A stretch of 64,000 nt of DNA from Marisa cornuarietis (GCA_004794655.1 SMMW01000019.1:2144001-2208000), one strand, 5' to 3'; positions 26,701 through 37,197 are shown, counted from the stretch's first letter. A program made the numbers and translations. Notes: a model not told the origin generated them from the sequence alone.

Positions 26701-27769
26701 CGAAAAATTTCTTTTGACAGTTAGTTCGTGATATGTGAAAGTAATAAAGGATCTTCAGCTTGAACTTTGGTCTGCCTGAGAGGAGACAAAGTACATGTAC
26801 ATCAGATGTACATCAAAGTACATCAGAGTTACATGTTTCAATGACACCAGGGAGATTTGAATGTTTATCAGAAATATGTGAAGAGTTTAATTGTTTATTT
26901 ATTTAGAACAGAAACCTGCGAGTCCCGGTCCGTTCGCTAGCCTCGGAGCCCGGAGATATACCCGCTAAGTACGCGCGCACTGGTGGTATACGCAGTCGGA
27001 GGCCTCGCGAAAGTTAGTGGGGTTATTTGCGGTGTCCCAGCGTACGTGCTTGTATTCACAATCAGCCCAGTTCCCCCCCCCCCCACGTCCCTTTCCCCAT
27101 CCTTACCCCGCCGTCACTGATGCTGAGGGGCACATACTGGATGCATTCTGCTACGAATAAGCCATAGCGAAACAGGTAGGTATTATAAACCAAAAATCAT
27201 CACCACCACCCTGTCTGTTGCGTCCTACCCAGTACAAACAGTGTGTTTACTTTTCCTCTTATTCAAAGTCTTCCTCCCCCAACCCTCCATAATTTCTCGT
27301 GCTTTTGGTATTGCTGTTAATAAATAGGACGGCTGCCACTTACAAACTATAAAAAAACGCCTCAGGAGAAAGCGCCACACAATAATCTCCTGACAGTCCC
27401 TGAAGAAAATATTGCGAAAATCTTGTGTGCGTCGAGCCTGCCCTGTGTAACACGTGACATGTGCCGCCGAAAAGTAGTTATTTGACGTCCCTGGGAACTC
27501 GTGCAGAAGCCTGGCCTACGACATCTGTTTGTTGCGCTTGGCTGGACCAAAGGCACGCCGAGGTGTCGTAGAGGGGTTGCCAACTATACTTTTGTGTGCT
27601 ATCATATTGCACGTGGGACTTTTGCCCCCACCGACAGACCTGCGCAGTCCTACCTGCACGTCAGAGGAGGGCTTCGTGACGTAAGCAGAGCTCGTGACAG
27701 TGATGCGGCTAAGTCTCAAGCTCGGATATTATTAGAAGGGTGCATATGCACACCCGGGTAAATAAGGGG

Positions 27770-28240
27770 TTTATTCGTCAGGTACGTGAGCATTTTATTA
27801 AGGAAACACAAGCAATTTGTTTGCTGGGTGCATTCACATTTTATTCATACATACTTATACGGGTGCAAACCTTTTTTTAGCGCGTGCATGAGAATTTTTT
27901 GTCAGCGGCTGGAAAAGTGCGTCATTCAACGAGTAAATAAGTATTTTATTTATCGAATAAAAAATTTGTTCATGTGTACACTTATTTCATCTTTACGCAT
28001 TGCGTTAAACACTACTCAGCTGATACGTAAGACCTTACTCACTGGGTAAGTAAAGCATTTGATTCAGCTGGTACATGAGTGTTTTATTCACTGGGTAGGT
28101 TGCATTTTATTCAGCTGATACGTAAATATTTTATTCACTAAGTAAGCATTTTATTCAGGTGGTACATGAGTGTTTTATTTACTAGGTAAATAAACATTTC
28201 ATTCAGCAGGTACATAAATGTTTTACTAAGTGAGGTTGCC
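27770..28240 (+). repeat. Degenerate tandem repeat around CATTTTATTCAGCTGGTACG
   Basis: Words such as GTGTTTTATTCACTGGGTA and CATTTTATTCAGCTGATACG recur at roughly 45-50 bp over about 470 bp, clearest at 28030-28220. Confidence 0.75.
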
Positions 28241-30879
28241 CTCATACTACAGCAAAAAGAGCTGCACTGATTGACTGCTGTAAAATCTCACTGTTGTTTA
28301 TTCGTCCAATGACATTGTCATCCTACTCTTAAGGGTATCGGGTAGCATAGAGCTGACCCTGACCCCGAGAAGAGGATTAAAGGCTGGGTAGCTGAGACCA
28401 CCCCGGGAACACATGTTCTCCGACTTCCATTTAGCGTCTCTAGTCTCAATCTTCTACAGACTGTAGTTTGCAGCATGAACTTCAGTTGTTAAGGATACAT
28501 ATCCCCTTTTTTTCTTCCGCAGAACGTAGTGAAACTTGCGCTGGGTATTGATCATCTTCTCTCATCTAAATTTCAATGACAGAGGAAAACATCTAGCCAT
28601 ACTAAAACACTCTCTTCTTCATAGTCGCACCGACAAATAAGCACTCTTTCCCCACATACCCCACATACATAGCCTTCCCTCACACAGCCTCATAAACAAG
28701 CTCCCCTTACATCGCCCACTTACAAAGATCCTCCCTCACACAACCTGAAACACACACCTCTCCTTCATACTCATTTGAGTGCACGTTCATAAAACAGATA
28801 TAATACAAATATAAACATTTACAGCTATGTGCAAACAGAAATATTCACAGACACACAAGGATATATATTATGAACATTTATATTCCTTACATTAATGTTT
28901 TTCATGTAAGGTGTGTTTATTATGTGTGTGGACGTGTAAGTAAATTTGGGTTTGTGTTTGTAATTTTACCCACAGAAGCCATGCAGGTTGGCACCTTAAT
29001 TTGTGCACATACATATGAACATTAATACAAACAAACCCCTCATCCAAAGAGAATGCACATGGACTAGATAACAATAGTCATCTCAGCTTCTCTTTACTCT
29101 TTGATATTACTCTTTGCTGAAAAAATTTACCCGTAAATACGAGAGAGAAAACAAAAGAGAGAGACAGTGTGCACATGCACGTGCGTGATGAGCGTGTTTG
29201 ATTGCACGCACGTCCGAAAGACCGTGGGCGAAGCGCTGGCGCACCTGAGTAAAATTTGCACGGCAGTGTACTGGCTTTTCGGTACATTAGATTCGACACT
29301 CCTACCCACTGCCCACTGCTTTTCGTCAGGGTACATCTGCCCTTCGACGGCACACCTTCGTTTCCTCCTCTCCTGGGATACAAGCAGTTCACTTGTACAG
29401 TTTAGTCTATTCAGCGTTTCCCGTTCCCTCTCAAAATTATAACCGTGCTTTATTTTTTGTTTCCCCTGACACGCTTATTGTCATTTGATTTTAAGTTTTA
29501 AAGTTCTTTAACTTTGGGATAAAATAAGACAACTACAGTGTCTTTAAATACGTTGGAGGAAAGAGTCAAGCACTTCTTCCAACTCACTTCAAACTATTCT
29601 AAATCTCGACATCGTGAATCACACTGATCTTGAAAAGAAACTATTATATTTGAAATGTTCATAAGCATTATTGTATTCTGCCATAGTGGTGTCAGTTTGT
29701 CAGCACTAGAAATTTAAAAAGTGATTATCAGTCATTGACAATGACAAAATGTAAATTTTTTTTTTCGTCGCGCATGCGTGTATAAAGAAGAAATAAATCG
29801 TTAAAGCGTCCTTTGCTCTGAGAATGTAAAACAAAAAAACAAAAACTGTCGGGTGTCGCTCCCTAAAATTGAGCCAGACCTTGGTGTAGGTCGTGACAGG
29901 AAACCAAACTGGCGCCCAGACCGAGCAGAAGTGAGCACACCCACGCGGGTCGAGAAAAATTCCCTCCATCTGCTTGCGACTGTCACTAAATTATCCTATT
30001 TTTTTAACGACGCAGGTGTTTGTTCTTTTCTCGTCGTGACTCCGACAATCAGGTGAGTATCTTGAAAGGACAAACAAAGCCCCATAGAAACTGACCTTGT
30101 CTTCAGGTTAGCATGGGACTCTTTTTATCTTATTACTCAAGAAAAAGGATATATATATATACAAACATGAATGTGTGCAATTAATTACAAGGAAAAGTAT
30201 TCAAAGTCACTGTAAACATGTATTAAAAAGTAAAACCATTGTTTGAAGAAAAAGCTATAATAAACTATAATAAACTCACTCGTTATGAAAGTGTACAATA
30301 TTCAAGACTTGCTCCTCACGTTAACAAATGACGCAAAAAGTTTCCCCTTTCCCCTCCACCTTTTCCCCTCCTGTTTGCGATTTGTGGCGACCAGTCGTGA
30401 CATTGTTTGCAGATGAGATGCCCGCTGTTTTCCTCCTGCGCCCGACAGCATGCTGACCCCTGGTAGGGGGAGACAATTCGTCTCGTAAAAGCGAGACAAA
30501 ACTATTTCAGGAACCTGCAGGTATCACGATGGTCAAAATGTTACTGAAGAAGCGAGTATCACCACTTACTATATAAAATTATACATGTTACAGCCTGGTG
30601 ACTAAAACGCCAGCACAAATGAACAGTGAATTTTGTGTAAATCGGAAACAAGTATCCATGTCAGAAGGCAATGAAATCCCGCACTGTCGGCATTGTAGCA
30701 TCTTTTACTGAGTGCATAAAATCCAAGCAGATCTTTTTCTTAGATTTTATTGGTATACCATTGTATCGCATGAGCTTTAATTGGCAAAATGGACGAAATA
30801 GATAAGATGGATGACGCACCCGCATCACTTGCTTTAATCCAAGCGCCCTCGCCGACACCACACCATTGCTACCTTCAAA

Positions 30880-30903
30880 CAAACAAACAAACAAACAAAC
30901 AAA
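30880..30903 (+). repeat. (CAAA)n tract
   Basis: Six tetranucleotide units. Confidence 0.9.
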
Positions 30904-31342
30904 TAACGCCTGGTTTAATCCTGTCGTCACTTAAATTTCAACACTCACCACAGACATAAACTCTTACTTCCATGTGCGTCCTCTTTTTATTGCTGTTGTT
31001 CATGGCCAATTATTTAACATATATATTGTTGACCCTAATGTATGCCCGCTACCTATCCAAACAAACAGAAATGTTTTAAAACAAAATAATAAATTTTAAA
31101 ACTAAACAAAGCAGACAGAAAAGCACAAAAAGTATTTGTTTTCCACCTTTGCGACGTTCATATTTTCCTTATCATACAGATGTATGTTTTCGAGGAGTAA
31201 GCGGTTGCATTTGCTGTTTTTAACCTTCTTGCTAGAAACAGAAACAGACAAAAAATTTGCTTGTGTAGTGCCTTATGCCTGCCTTATGGGGAAGGTCAAG
31301 GCGCTTCACAAAAAAAAAGAAGAAAAATTGTTACAGCACAGC

Positions 31343-31367
31343 CTCGTCGTCGTCGTCGTCGTCGTCA
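31343..31367 (+). repeat. (CGT)8 tract
   Basis: Eight CGT units, a CpG-rich trinucleotide. Confidence 0.9.
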
Positions 31368-32210
31368 CTTTAAGAAAAGAAAAGTTTCAGTGTAAAAGTA
31401 CACAAGATTTAATGAATTGAAAGAGTCAGTAAATGAACAAAGCTTCTGATTGGACAGCTTCCAATCGACAAGTGTGATAAGGTCAGAAAGGCTAACAGAG
31501 AAAGTCAACGACGAACAAATTATCTTTAGAAAAAGGAGAACCGGCGCACAATGGCTTATTGTAGCGTTTTGAATATTACTACAGATTTGTCGATGGTTCA
31601 AAAGTTCAAAGTTCGCTGATGGACAGGTTATTCCCATTAACGTCGAAGCAATTCCCTGTTTCTTGCAGAGTCTGTAGAGGTGTTAAGAAATACATGGGAA
31701 ACGCACGACGGACCTTGTAGCATTCACATCCTCCTTTTGACAACCGTAGAACACGAAACACTTAGTTTTCAAGTAGGCTTCATGAAAGATAATTCTGATT
31801 TTCTTCTGGTTTGGAATTCGACTTTTTTCCCTTAAGATAAAATGATTTTACACGACTTGTACATGATTACATTTCTAGTGTGACATTAGCTTATGACAGG
31901 CAATGAAGACAGATTAAAAGACGGAAGACGTGCGAGTCAAAAGAAAGGACAATAAGTATAAAAGAAAAGGAAGGAAAGTAATAGAAATAGAGACGAAAGA
32001 TGGAGAATACACACATGGAGGGATAGGCATACGAGGCTAATGTATCTTCTGTTTCACGGTGACTGCTATCATGCACAAGACATTTTGCAGTAGTTCTAAG
32101 GAATAGACAACAAAGCAACATGCTACAACAGTACACGGTAGAGATACTTGTAATGTTTTGATATCTGTAATATTATGGTCACGTAAATTGTACACATTTA
32201 ATATTTTTTG

Positions 32211-32233
32211 CTTTTTTTTTTTTTTTTTTTTTT
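32211..32233 (+). repeat. Poly-T tract of 23
   Basis: Homopolymer; on the minus strand it could be the A-tail of a retroposed sequence, but no body is recognised next to it. Confidence 0.9.
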
Positions 32234-32349
32234 AGCAAATGTTAGTCATGTAAGCGATAAGGTATTAATGTGTGCGTTAAATCGGCTTTAAGGAGTTCGA
32301 ACTTCTGTAACGCTTCTTAGAGAAGAGAATCTGAAGACAGCTTTCAAAG

Positions 32350-32605
32350 TAGGAACTGTCGGAAACAGCACTGTGAAGTGTGAACTGTGTGGAAACAGCA
32401 CTGTGAAGTGTGAACTGTTTCGGAAACAGCACTGTGAAGTGTGAACTGTTTCGGAAACAGCACTGTGAAGTGTGAACTGTGTCGGAAACAGTACTGTGAA
32501 GTGGGAAGTGTGTCGGAAACAGCACTGTGAAGTGTGAACTGTGTCGGAAACAGCACTGTGAAGTGTGAACTGTGTGGGAAACAGCTCTGTGAAGTGTGAA
32601 GAAAT
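32350..32605 (+). repeat. 30-31 bp minisatellite, 8 copies
   Basis: GGAAACAGCACTGTGAAGTG plus TGAACTGTGTC repeats at about 32361, 32391, 32422, 32453, 32484, 32515, 32546 and 32577. Substitutions are few, so the array is fairly recent. An antisense frame runs through it only because the unit lacks a stop in that frame. Confidence 0.95.
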
Positions 32606-32689
32606 ATGCGTATAGGTTTATAACTGTAAAGCGGAAATCTGGCGTAGACAGCAAAATAAAGAATATAGGATCAACTTCAATGACAGCAC

Positions 32690-32945
32690 TATAAAATGTC
32701 TATAAAATACTTGCAAGTAACAGCAAACTTTAAAGTAAAAGGTACATTTTCAGTAGACAGTTGCATTAAGTGTAAGGAATAATTTCAGGAGACAGTTGTA
32801 TTAAGTGTAAGGTATAATTTCTATATTAAGTATAAGATATAAGTCCAGTAAACAGCACTACATAGCGTAAAATATAATTTTAATAAACAGCAGCATAAAG
32901 TATTAAGTATTCTTCCAGTATATAGCACTTTCACAGCGCAAAGTA
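32690..32945 (+). repeat. Degenerate AT-rich repeat after the 31-bp array
   Basis: Loose copies of a unit containing ACAGTTGCATTAAGTGTAAG and a TATAATTTCAGTA-type join recur every 45-55 bp. CAGCACT and ACAGCA words suggest common origin with the adjacent 31-bp array. Confidence 0.6.
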
Positions 32946-33017
32946 GCAATATACAGTGTAGCAAGCATTGACATTCATATTTCACAACCACGAGTGTAGT
33001 TGTGCAAGAGTGTACTC

Positions 33018-33062
33018 TCTCTCTCTCTCTCTCTCACTCACACACACACACACATACACACA
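33018..33062 (+). repeat. (TC)n(AC)n compound microsatellite
   Basis: CT run followed by CA run. Confidence 0.93.
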
Positions 33063-33676
33063 TGTACGCACGCAAGCACGCATACATCTCTCTGTTATCT
33101 CCGCGCGCGCCCATGCATTTGAGTGTATGAGATGAATTAAGTCATCTCTTTATAGAAAATTGTTTCTCCAGGTTTTTCCTGGCGAAGAACGTACTCGAGT
33201 CAAAGCTGTAATCCTGTGAAGAGCTTCTACACGAAAATCGCCGGCAATGTCCGGCGTCAAATGTGGCTGAATAGCAAAACCTCGAATCTGAGGTCGAGCA
33301 TTGAAAGAAAGAAAAAATTTATAAAAAAAAACTAGGCCCTCATAGTACTTATCCACAGCTGCACGACCAGCGACTGACTAAGCACGTACCCTTCTGTAAC
33401 AGTGTCTATTCATCGGGTCCATTGCCTGGGGCTTGAGAAGTAGGCCAAGGCTCACTGTTATCGCTTTCAAAATAGTCCAACGCCGACAGGGCGAAGACTT
33501 CTATCGAATGTCTAAAAAAAAAAACAAAAAAAAAACAAGTAAGCAGAACTGCGAGACATTTTATTATTCATATTATTTTTTTTAAGTCCGTACATTTGTT
33601 CGCGAACGGCATGAAAATAAAGCACCCGCCACATGGAATAACAGTATTTTGAAGAGACGTGTGGCAGGGCCTCTCG

Positions 33677-33727
33677 TGACGTTCCGCGTGTGACGTTTGA
33701 GAGACTGAAATGCCTTTCCAGTGACGT
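33677..33727 (+). promoter_or_regulatory. Cluster of three TGACGT (CREB/ATF half-site) motifs
   Basis: TGACGT occurs at 33677-33682, 33691-33696 and 33722-33727, all in the same orientation and about 880-930 bp upstream of the predicted 1a start. Each is a CRE half-site. Three in 51 bp is well above chance for a CpG-containing hexamer, but function is inferred only. Confidence 0.4.
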
Positions 33728-34439
33728 TTGCTTTACTTTATAAAACCGTTTTGCTGACTTTTCTGTGGACTGCAAATGAGCCGTTTCGGAAATACTCGGG
33801 ACTGCATTTTCGATTGAAAGCAGTCTGCAGATTTTACATATTAGGGAAAATAAAATATCAATACATTTTGTCAAATATTGCGTGTGTATGCATGCAGGTG
33901 CGTTAGTCTTCCACTTTCTTGAGTGTTCTTAACAGGAACAGGATGCACTAATAATTTTATTCTTAAATTTTCCTTGGGAAAATCCGGCTTGTCACTATAA
34001 CACACACACACACACACATACACAGGGGCGCGGGGACCTACATGCTCGCACATTCGGAAAGTGCTAAAGCAAGTCACGGAGATCGGGGCCGCCTCCGCAC
34101 AAGCACAGAGAGAGAAAAATAATAAAAAGGTCCCTTTGACAGCCTCCACCCCCCCCCCACCTTTCCTTCTGCTAACCTGTCGTCCTTACAAAATTGTCTC
34201 TTTCCGAGTCTCGTCAGGAATGTGAAGATGCTGTACGAATAAGCACAAGCCAAGCCCCGCGTTACTATTGACACTAGTTGCAGCCCCTTGCTTGCGTCAC
34301 TCACAGTCACCAGCCTGCAATGAGTAATCGCGCTTTTCCGACAAGGGTTTAAACCATGCGATAGGGCCTTCCCCCCACCCCCACCCACCCAACCCCACCT
34401 TTTCGCGATACCTACGGTCCGGGCTCTGCCAAAGTCTTT

Positions 34440-34603
34440 CCTATTCTGACATAGGGAGCGCAGGGACCGTTGCTTTTATATAGCAACTATTTTTAGGGCC
34501 CATGGCGCGCCGCAACCGTTCGTCGTCGCTGCGCTGGCTCGCTGGCTGTTTGTAGCTATTTCGGGTTCCCCGTATAAGGGCCACTAGCGAGGTTTTCGCT
34601 GTT
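34440..34603 (+). promoter_or_regulatory. Promoter of KLF exon 1a (TATA, CArG-like and MEF2 motifs)
   Basis: A CpG-containing block precedes exon 1a. It contains TTTTATATAG at 34474-34483, a MEF2 consensus at 34487-34496, and CCGTATAAGG at 34570-34579. The last doubles as a TATAAG box and as a CArG-like (SRF) site with one mismatch. If the TATAAG at 34573 is used, transcription would start near 34603, leaving a leader of about 130 nt with no ATG. If the upstream TATATAG is used instead, transcription would start near 34505, at the edge of an ATG (34502) opening a 17-codon arginine-rich uORF that ends at 34555. Start sites are predicted, not observed. Confidence 0.6.
34487..34496 (+). promoter_or_regulatory. 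MEF2 binding site consensus in promoter 1a
   Basis: The decamer CTATTTTTAG matches YTAWWWWTAR at every position. It lies about 115 bp upstream of the predicted start and 13 bp from a TATA-like element. Vertebrate KLF2 and KLF4 promoters are known targets of MEF2 downstream of ERK5, so the match sits where one would look for it. A chance match to this loose consensus in a 200-bp promoter is roughly a few percent. Confidence 0.5.
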
Positions 34604-34734
34604 AGAACTAAGAGAAGCTTTGATCGGCGAGCATCCGTCTATTTTACCACTTTGCCTTTTTTTATTAAGTTGGTTCGAAACCAAACAGCAACGCAAACGG
34701 TTGCGAGCGCACAACATAGTCCCCAGGGAGTACA
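34603..34734 (+). other. Predicted 5' UTR of KLF exon 1a
   Basis: This is the leader from the predicted start near 34603 to the ATG at 34735. It contains no ATG, so scanning ribosomes would reach the exon 1a start directly. The 5' boundary is approximate. Confidence 0.5.
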
Positions 34735-34827
34735 ATGACGCAAGTACTGGATCCTATGTTGGACAGTCATTCACACTTCAGCAATTCTGTGATTTCTAAG
34801 TTTGAAGAAAATATGGATTTGCAAAAT
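34735..34827 (+). CDS. Klf1/2/4: KLF1/2/4-type transcription factor, alternative first coding exon 1a
   Basis: This exon encodes the first 31 residues of the longer isoform, starting MTQVLDPMLDSHSHFSNSV. The start is the first ATG of the leader (no ATG between about 34603 and 34734) and has A at -3. The reading frame runs without a stop to a near-perfect donor, AAT|gtaagt, at 34827/34828, in phase 0, so it joins directly to AGC (Ser) at 37782. A short, weakly conserved N-terminal exon followed by a large second exon with a Trp near its start is also the layout of vertebrate KLF2 and KLF4, whose first exons encode about 25-35 residues. A TATA-like box and a MEF2 consensus lie 100-250 bp upstream. 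The exon assignment is inferred from frame, splice signals and promoter context; no transcript evidence was available. Confidence 0.72.
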
Positions 34828-35029
34828 GTAAGTACTTTATTTTGGCTTGCTCGTTTTGTGCGTGTGCTATTTTGTTTGTTTGTTTTTTCTTTCCATCCCT
34901 GGGTTTAATTGTTGATGGAAGTATTGTGGTGAAAGTTTTGTTGTAAGAGAAACAGTGTTTACAAAAATCACGCGCGCTGCTGTTTATTAAAGATGCATGA
35001 AGCCTTATTAGTAAAGCGGTCAGCTGCAA

Positions 35030-35460
35030 TTGGTCAGCGGCGACTAAAGGTGGGAGGGGTAGCAATCACGCATGAGGGGAGGACGCCTGGCTGGCCCGTG
35101 TCTTGTATGCTACACAGCATCCTTCTGGACTCGCAGCTAGCAGCTAGCATCAACAGCAGCAGCAGCAAGCAGCAGCCGCTGTCAAACCGAGAACTTGTTG
35201 AATATTGATCAGCTTGGCGGAGCCGCACTGCGTCTGTTTGTTGGTGCCAGCCCCCCGGCCACTGGGAGTCTGGCCACCCTGATTATGTCTGTCCATCACC
35301 CGTTAATCAATATCGAACCGCTCTGTCGACCGCGCTCATTGGTAGACGCTGCAACCCGCCCCCTTCTGCATGCAGTGCCAGCTATTTAGCATTTTGTCCA
35401 CTGGCACCGCACGTCTTCGAGTCTGCGACGCAGGAAGTGCGATTCCTGTTGCAGGACAAC
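35030..35460 (+). other. GC-rich, CpG-containing intronic block with CAG repeats, candidate enhancer
   Basis: This part of the first intron is richer in G, C and CpG than its surroundings. It holds a short CAG run (about 35151-35176) and homeodomain/HNF-type TAAT motifs such as GTTAATCAAT (about 35303-35312). Open frames here show no recognisable protein. Regulatory use is inference from composition and position only. Confidence 0.3.
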
Positions 35461-36744
35461 ACTTGTTGCGCGACGAGCAGCATCCCCCCCAACACACGGA
35501 ACGGCAATCGGAAATGGATGCATTAAGAAGTGTTAGTAATCGTTGTTCTTGCATTTTTCTCATACATGCATGGCTTTGTAATTTTTCGTTTCTGCGAGTG
35601 TATTCAACATTTTTTTTATTATTATTGTTGTTGTTCGCAGTCGAGTGTTGGTGATGATGGATGAACCGCATTTAAAAAAATAATGTTCTAACTTGAATAA
35701 TTTATATGATATATATAATCTAAAAATAATCTACAAGCCTCTGCTTATAGTGTGGCTCCTTTTTATCACTGTAAAGGAGCTGGAATAGTCTGTATTTGTC
35801 GCAAGAACTCAGTGACCTGTTGAACGTAGTGTCAGCATCCATCGCCAAGTCTTTTCTTGCCTTCAGTCGCAGGCTAATGGCTTTCCGAGTGCTCACCAAG
35901 TCTGAATCAAGACTCTTGTGCCTTGTCCTAATTGAGTGACATGAATTGCAGCGCCAAGTGCTTGTAGACCACTGACAGTGCTTCTTCACACGCGGGCTGA
36001 TAGGGCTATTAAATGCAACTTCTGAAAGGGCTATTAAAATGCAGCTGCAAAGCGAGTGCAGCTAAGTACATCAGGTGCGCTGAGCTCACGATTAAATGTA
36101 AAAGAAATAACAACGTGTTTGTTAACCAAGCTTTTTGTTGCTTTGTAAAAGTCCATAATCTGCTGTAATCGCCTTTAAAAAAAATATATAGCTCAAGGCG
36201 TCACAGTTGTTGCACTTACGAACAATTGGATTATTTTTTTAAGTCCGTGGCCGACATGGCTGAAAATTCAGAACACGCGCATGTATAGGGCGTGACACGA
36301 CAATTGCGCAGTCAGCAGTCATGCGAGAGAAGTCATTAGAAGAGAAGTGAGCCAAATAGAGAGTTCACGGTAACATGAATCGCGATACTTTGCATCGCTT
36401 CTTGCCTCGTTCAAACATTTTTACAATAGAATTATTTTGGAGCATCGCACCTTTGGATTGTTTCCTCTTGACGACGACTCAAAAAGCAGTACAGTGGTCG
36501 TTGCGATGTCACACAGGTGTGCAAAAGATTGAGCGTCTGGGGGCGGGGAAGGGGGGGGGCAACATGTGGGCCTGAACATCTGACACCTCCGTGGCGTGGG
36601 TGGCAGAAAATGTGAAAAATATTGAAGAGCGGAGAGAAAGAATGCGAACCCTTCAGTTAAAGTAGTCTCCGGACAATATGCATTTTTGGCTGTTGCCTAC
36701 CTATCTAATCACCTAGCTAATTACCTACCTTGTCCTACTATCTC

Positions 36745-36785
36745 CATCCCCACTCCCCACTCCCCACTCCCCCCTCCCCACTCCT
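36745..36785 (-). promoter_or_regulatory. C-rich CT-element with G-quadruplex potential on the minus strand
   Basis: Repeated CCCCACT units give five runs of four or more G on the minus strand, separated by one- to three-base loops. This satisfies the usual G-quadruplex pattern and resembles the nuclease-hypersensitive CT-elements of some growth-control promoters. It lies about 135-175 bp upstream of the 1b TATA box. The same C-rich tracts could bind Sp/KLF proteins. Confidence 0.4.
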
Positions 36786-36918
36786 GTCGCTGCATCCTCT
36801 GCAACGTTTGCAACTCTCCGCGTGCAGGGATCGATGTCCACAGCTATAATCTGATTAACTCATTCGCCACGGCTGGTCCCCGCAAGTCCGGGGGAGCACG
36901 CCACAGGAACCAGCCATG

Positions 36919-36965
36919 TATATATAAAGCAAGTTCCACGGGAGGCCGTGCGGCCGGACCAGTTC
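36919..36965 (+). promoter_or_regulatory. Promoter of KLF exon 1b, TATA box
   Basis: TATATATAAAG at 36919-36929 is a strong TATA box on the + strand. It lies in a GC-richer setting and predicts initiation around 36950-36965. The resulting leader to the exon 1b ATGs would be about 180 nt. The start site is inferred from the usual 28-34 bp spacing. Confidence 0.6.
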
Positions 36966-37134
36966 GCAGACTAGTCAGACATTTCCCCCCCTATCCCCCC
37001 TCTCCTGTGTCTGCAAGCAGTGACCTTTTGCTGATCGTGCCCGCGGTTGGTTCACATGTAGCTCCCTCCCGCTCTTCTCGTCTCCGTGTTTTGCACGCTT
37101 TCTTCAGTCGTCGTGTGGTTGCGCGCGTCGTCTA
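36953..37134 (+). other. Predicted 5' UTR of KLF exon 1b
   Basis: This leader of about 180 nt is pyrimidine-rich and contains a single ATG, which is immediately followed by a stop codon at 37056-37061. The last codon before the coding ATG in that frame is TAA, so no longer N-terminal extension is possible. Confidence 0.5.
37056..37061 (+). promoter_or_regulatory. ATG-TAG start-stop mini-uORF in the 1b leader
   Basis: The only ATG in the predicted 1b leader is followed directly by TAG, giving a one-codon uORF about 75-90 nt before the coding ATGs. It has A at -3 of the pattern, so it should be recognised at least partly. Start-stop elements are known to hold ribosomes and lower downstream translation. 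Isoform 1a has no uORF if it initiates near 34603. Confidence 0.45.
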
Positions 37135-37197
37135 ATGATGACCATGGCGATGGCAGGGCCGGCGAGCCTGGATTTCGATTTCGAAAGCGTTCTCTTG
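37135..37197 (+). CDS. Klf1/2/4: KLF1/2/4-type transcription factor, alternative first coding exon 1b
   Basis: This second candidate first exon lies 584 bp before the shared last exon. Four in-frame ATGs occur at 37135, 37138, 37144 and 37150. The third sits in an ideal context (ACCATGG), so translation may begin there, giving a start MAMAGPASLDFDFESVLL. The frame ends at the donor TTG|gtatgtg (37197/37198) in phase 0, the same phase as exon 1a, so it reads on into [11 protein letters not shown]. The encoded DFDFESVLL is acidic and hydrophobic, the composition of activation segments. A strong TATA box lies about 215 bp upstream. Because exons 1a and 1b have separate promoters and both fit the acceptor, mutually exclusive use is more likely than joining 1a to 1b: there is a stop (TAA) just in front of the first ATG and no convincing acceptor there. 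Total protein from this start is about 432 residues (429 from the Kozak ATG). Confidence 0.68.

Larger units (their letters stand above)
23372..27769. other. No gene recognised; two SINE fragments
   Basis: Contains the T-rich tract, the (CG)8 tract and the SINE remains listed separately. A block at about 24590-25120 is CpG-rich and holds a RUNX-type AACCGCA (24619) among other motifs. Two 194-codon frames (24218-24802 and 24845-25429) share a frame but begin at weak starts, are partly low-complexity, and show no recognisable domain. Confidence 0.55.
28241..32349. other. No gene recognised
   Basis: A CACATAC/CCTCACAC-rich stretch lies at 28640-28760, with TA-rich tracts near 28860 and 30150. 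AT-rich unique sequence otherwise. No frame over 104 residues. Confidence 0.55.
32946..34439. other. Upstream flank of the KLF gene
   Basis: Holds the TC/AC microsatellite, an A-run near 33512-33536, the TGACGT cluster and a short CA run at 34001-34020. C-rich runs lie at 34145-34160 and 34370-34400, about 200-450 bp upstream of the predicted 1a start. No exon is supported. Confidence 0.55.

Noticed and set aside
32277..32654. Repetitive antisense protein (HSSHFTVLFP-type repeats)
   Set aside because: It is the translation of a 31-bp minisatellite lacking a stop in that frame; indels between 30- and 31-bp units and lack of any start or domain argue against a gene.
35720..35989. 89-codon antisense frame within the KLF intron
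   Set aside because: The composition looks somewhat protein-like, but I recognise no family, and there is no promoter or poly(A) context on that strand.
36686..37135. 149-codon open frame upstream of exon 1b
   Set aside because: It covers the C-rich tract, the TATA box and the 1b leader and ends exactly at the exon 1b start; no domain and no supported promoter of its own.
34735..37197. Exons 1a and 1b used together in one transcript
   Set aside because: An in-frame TAA precedes exon 1b, no convincing acceptor lies at its 5' edge, and it has its own TATA box; alternative use is simpler.
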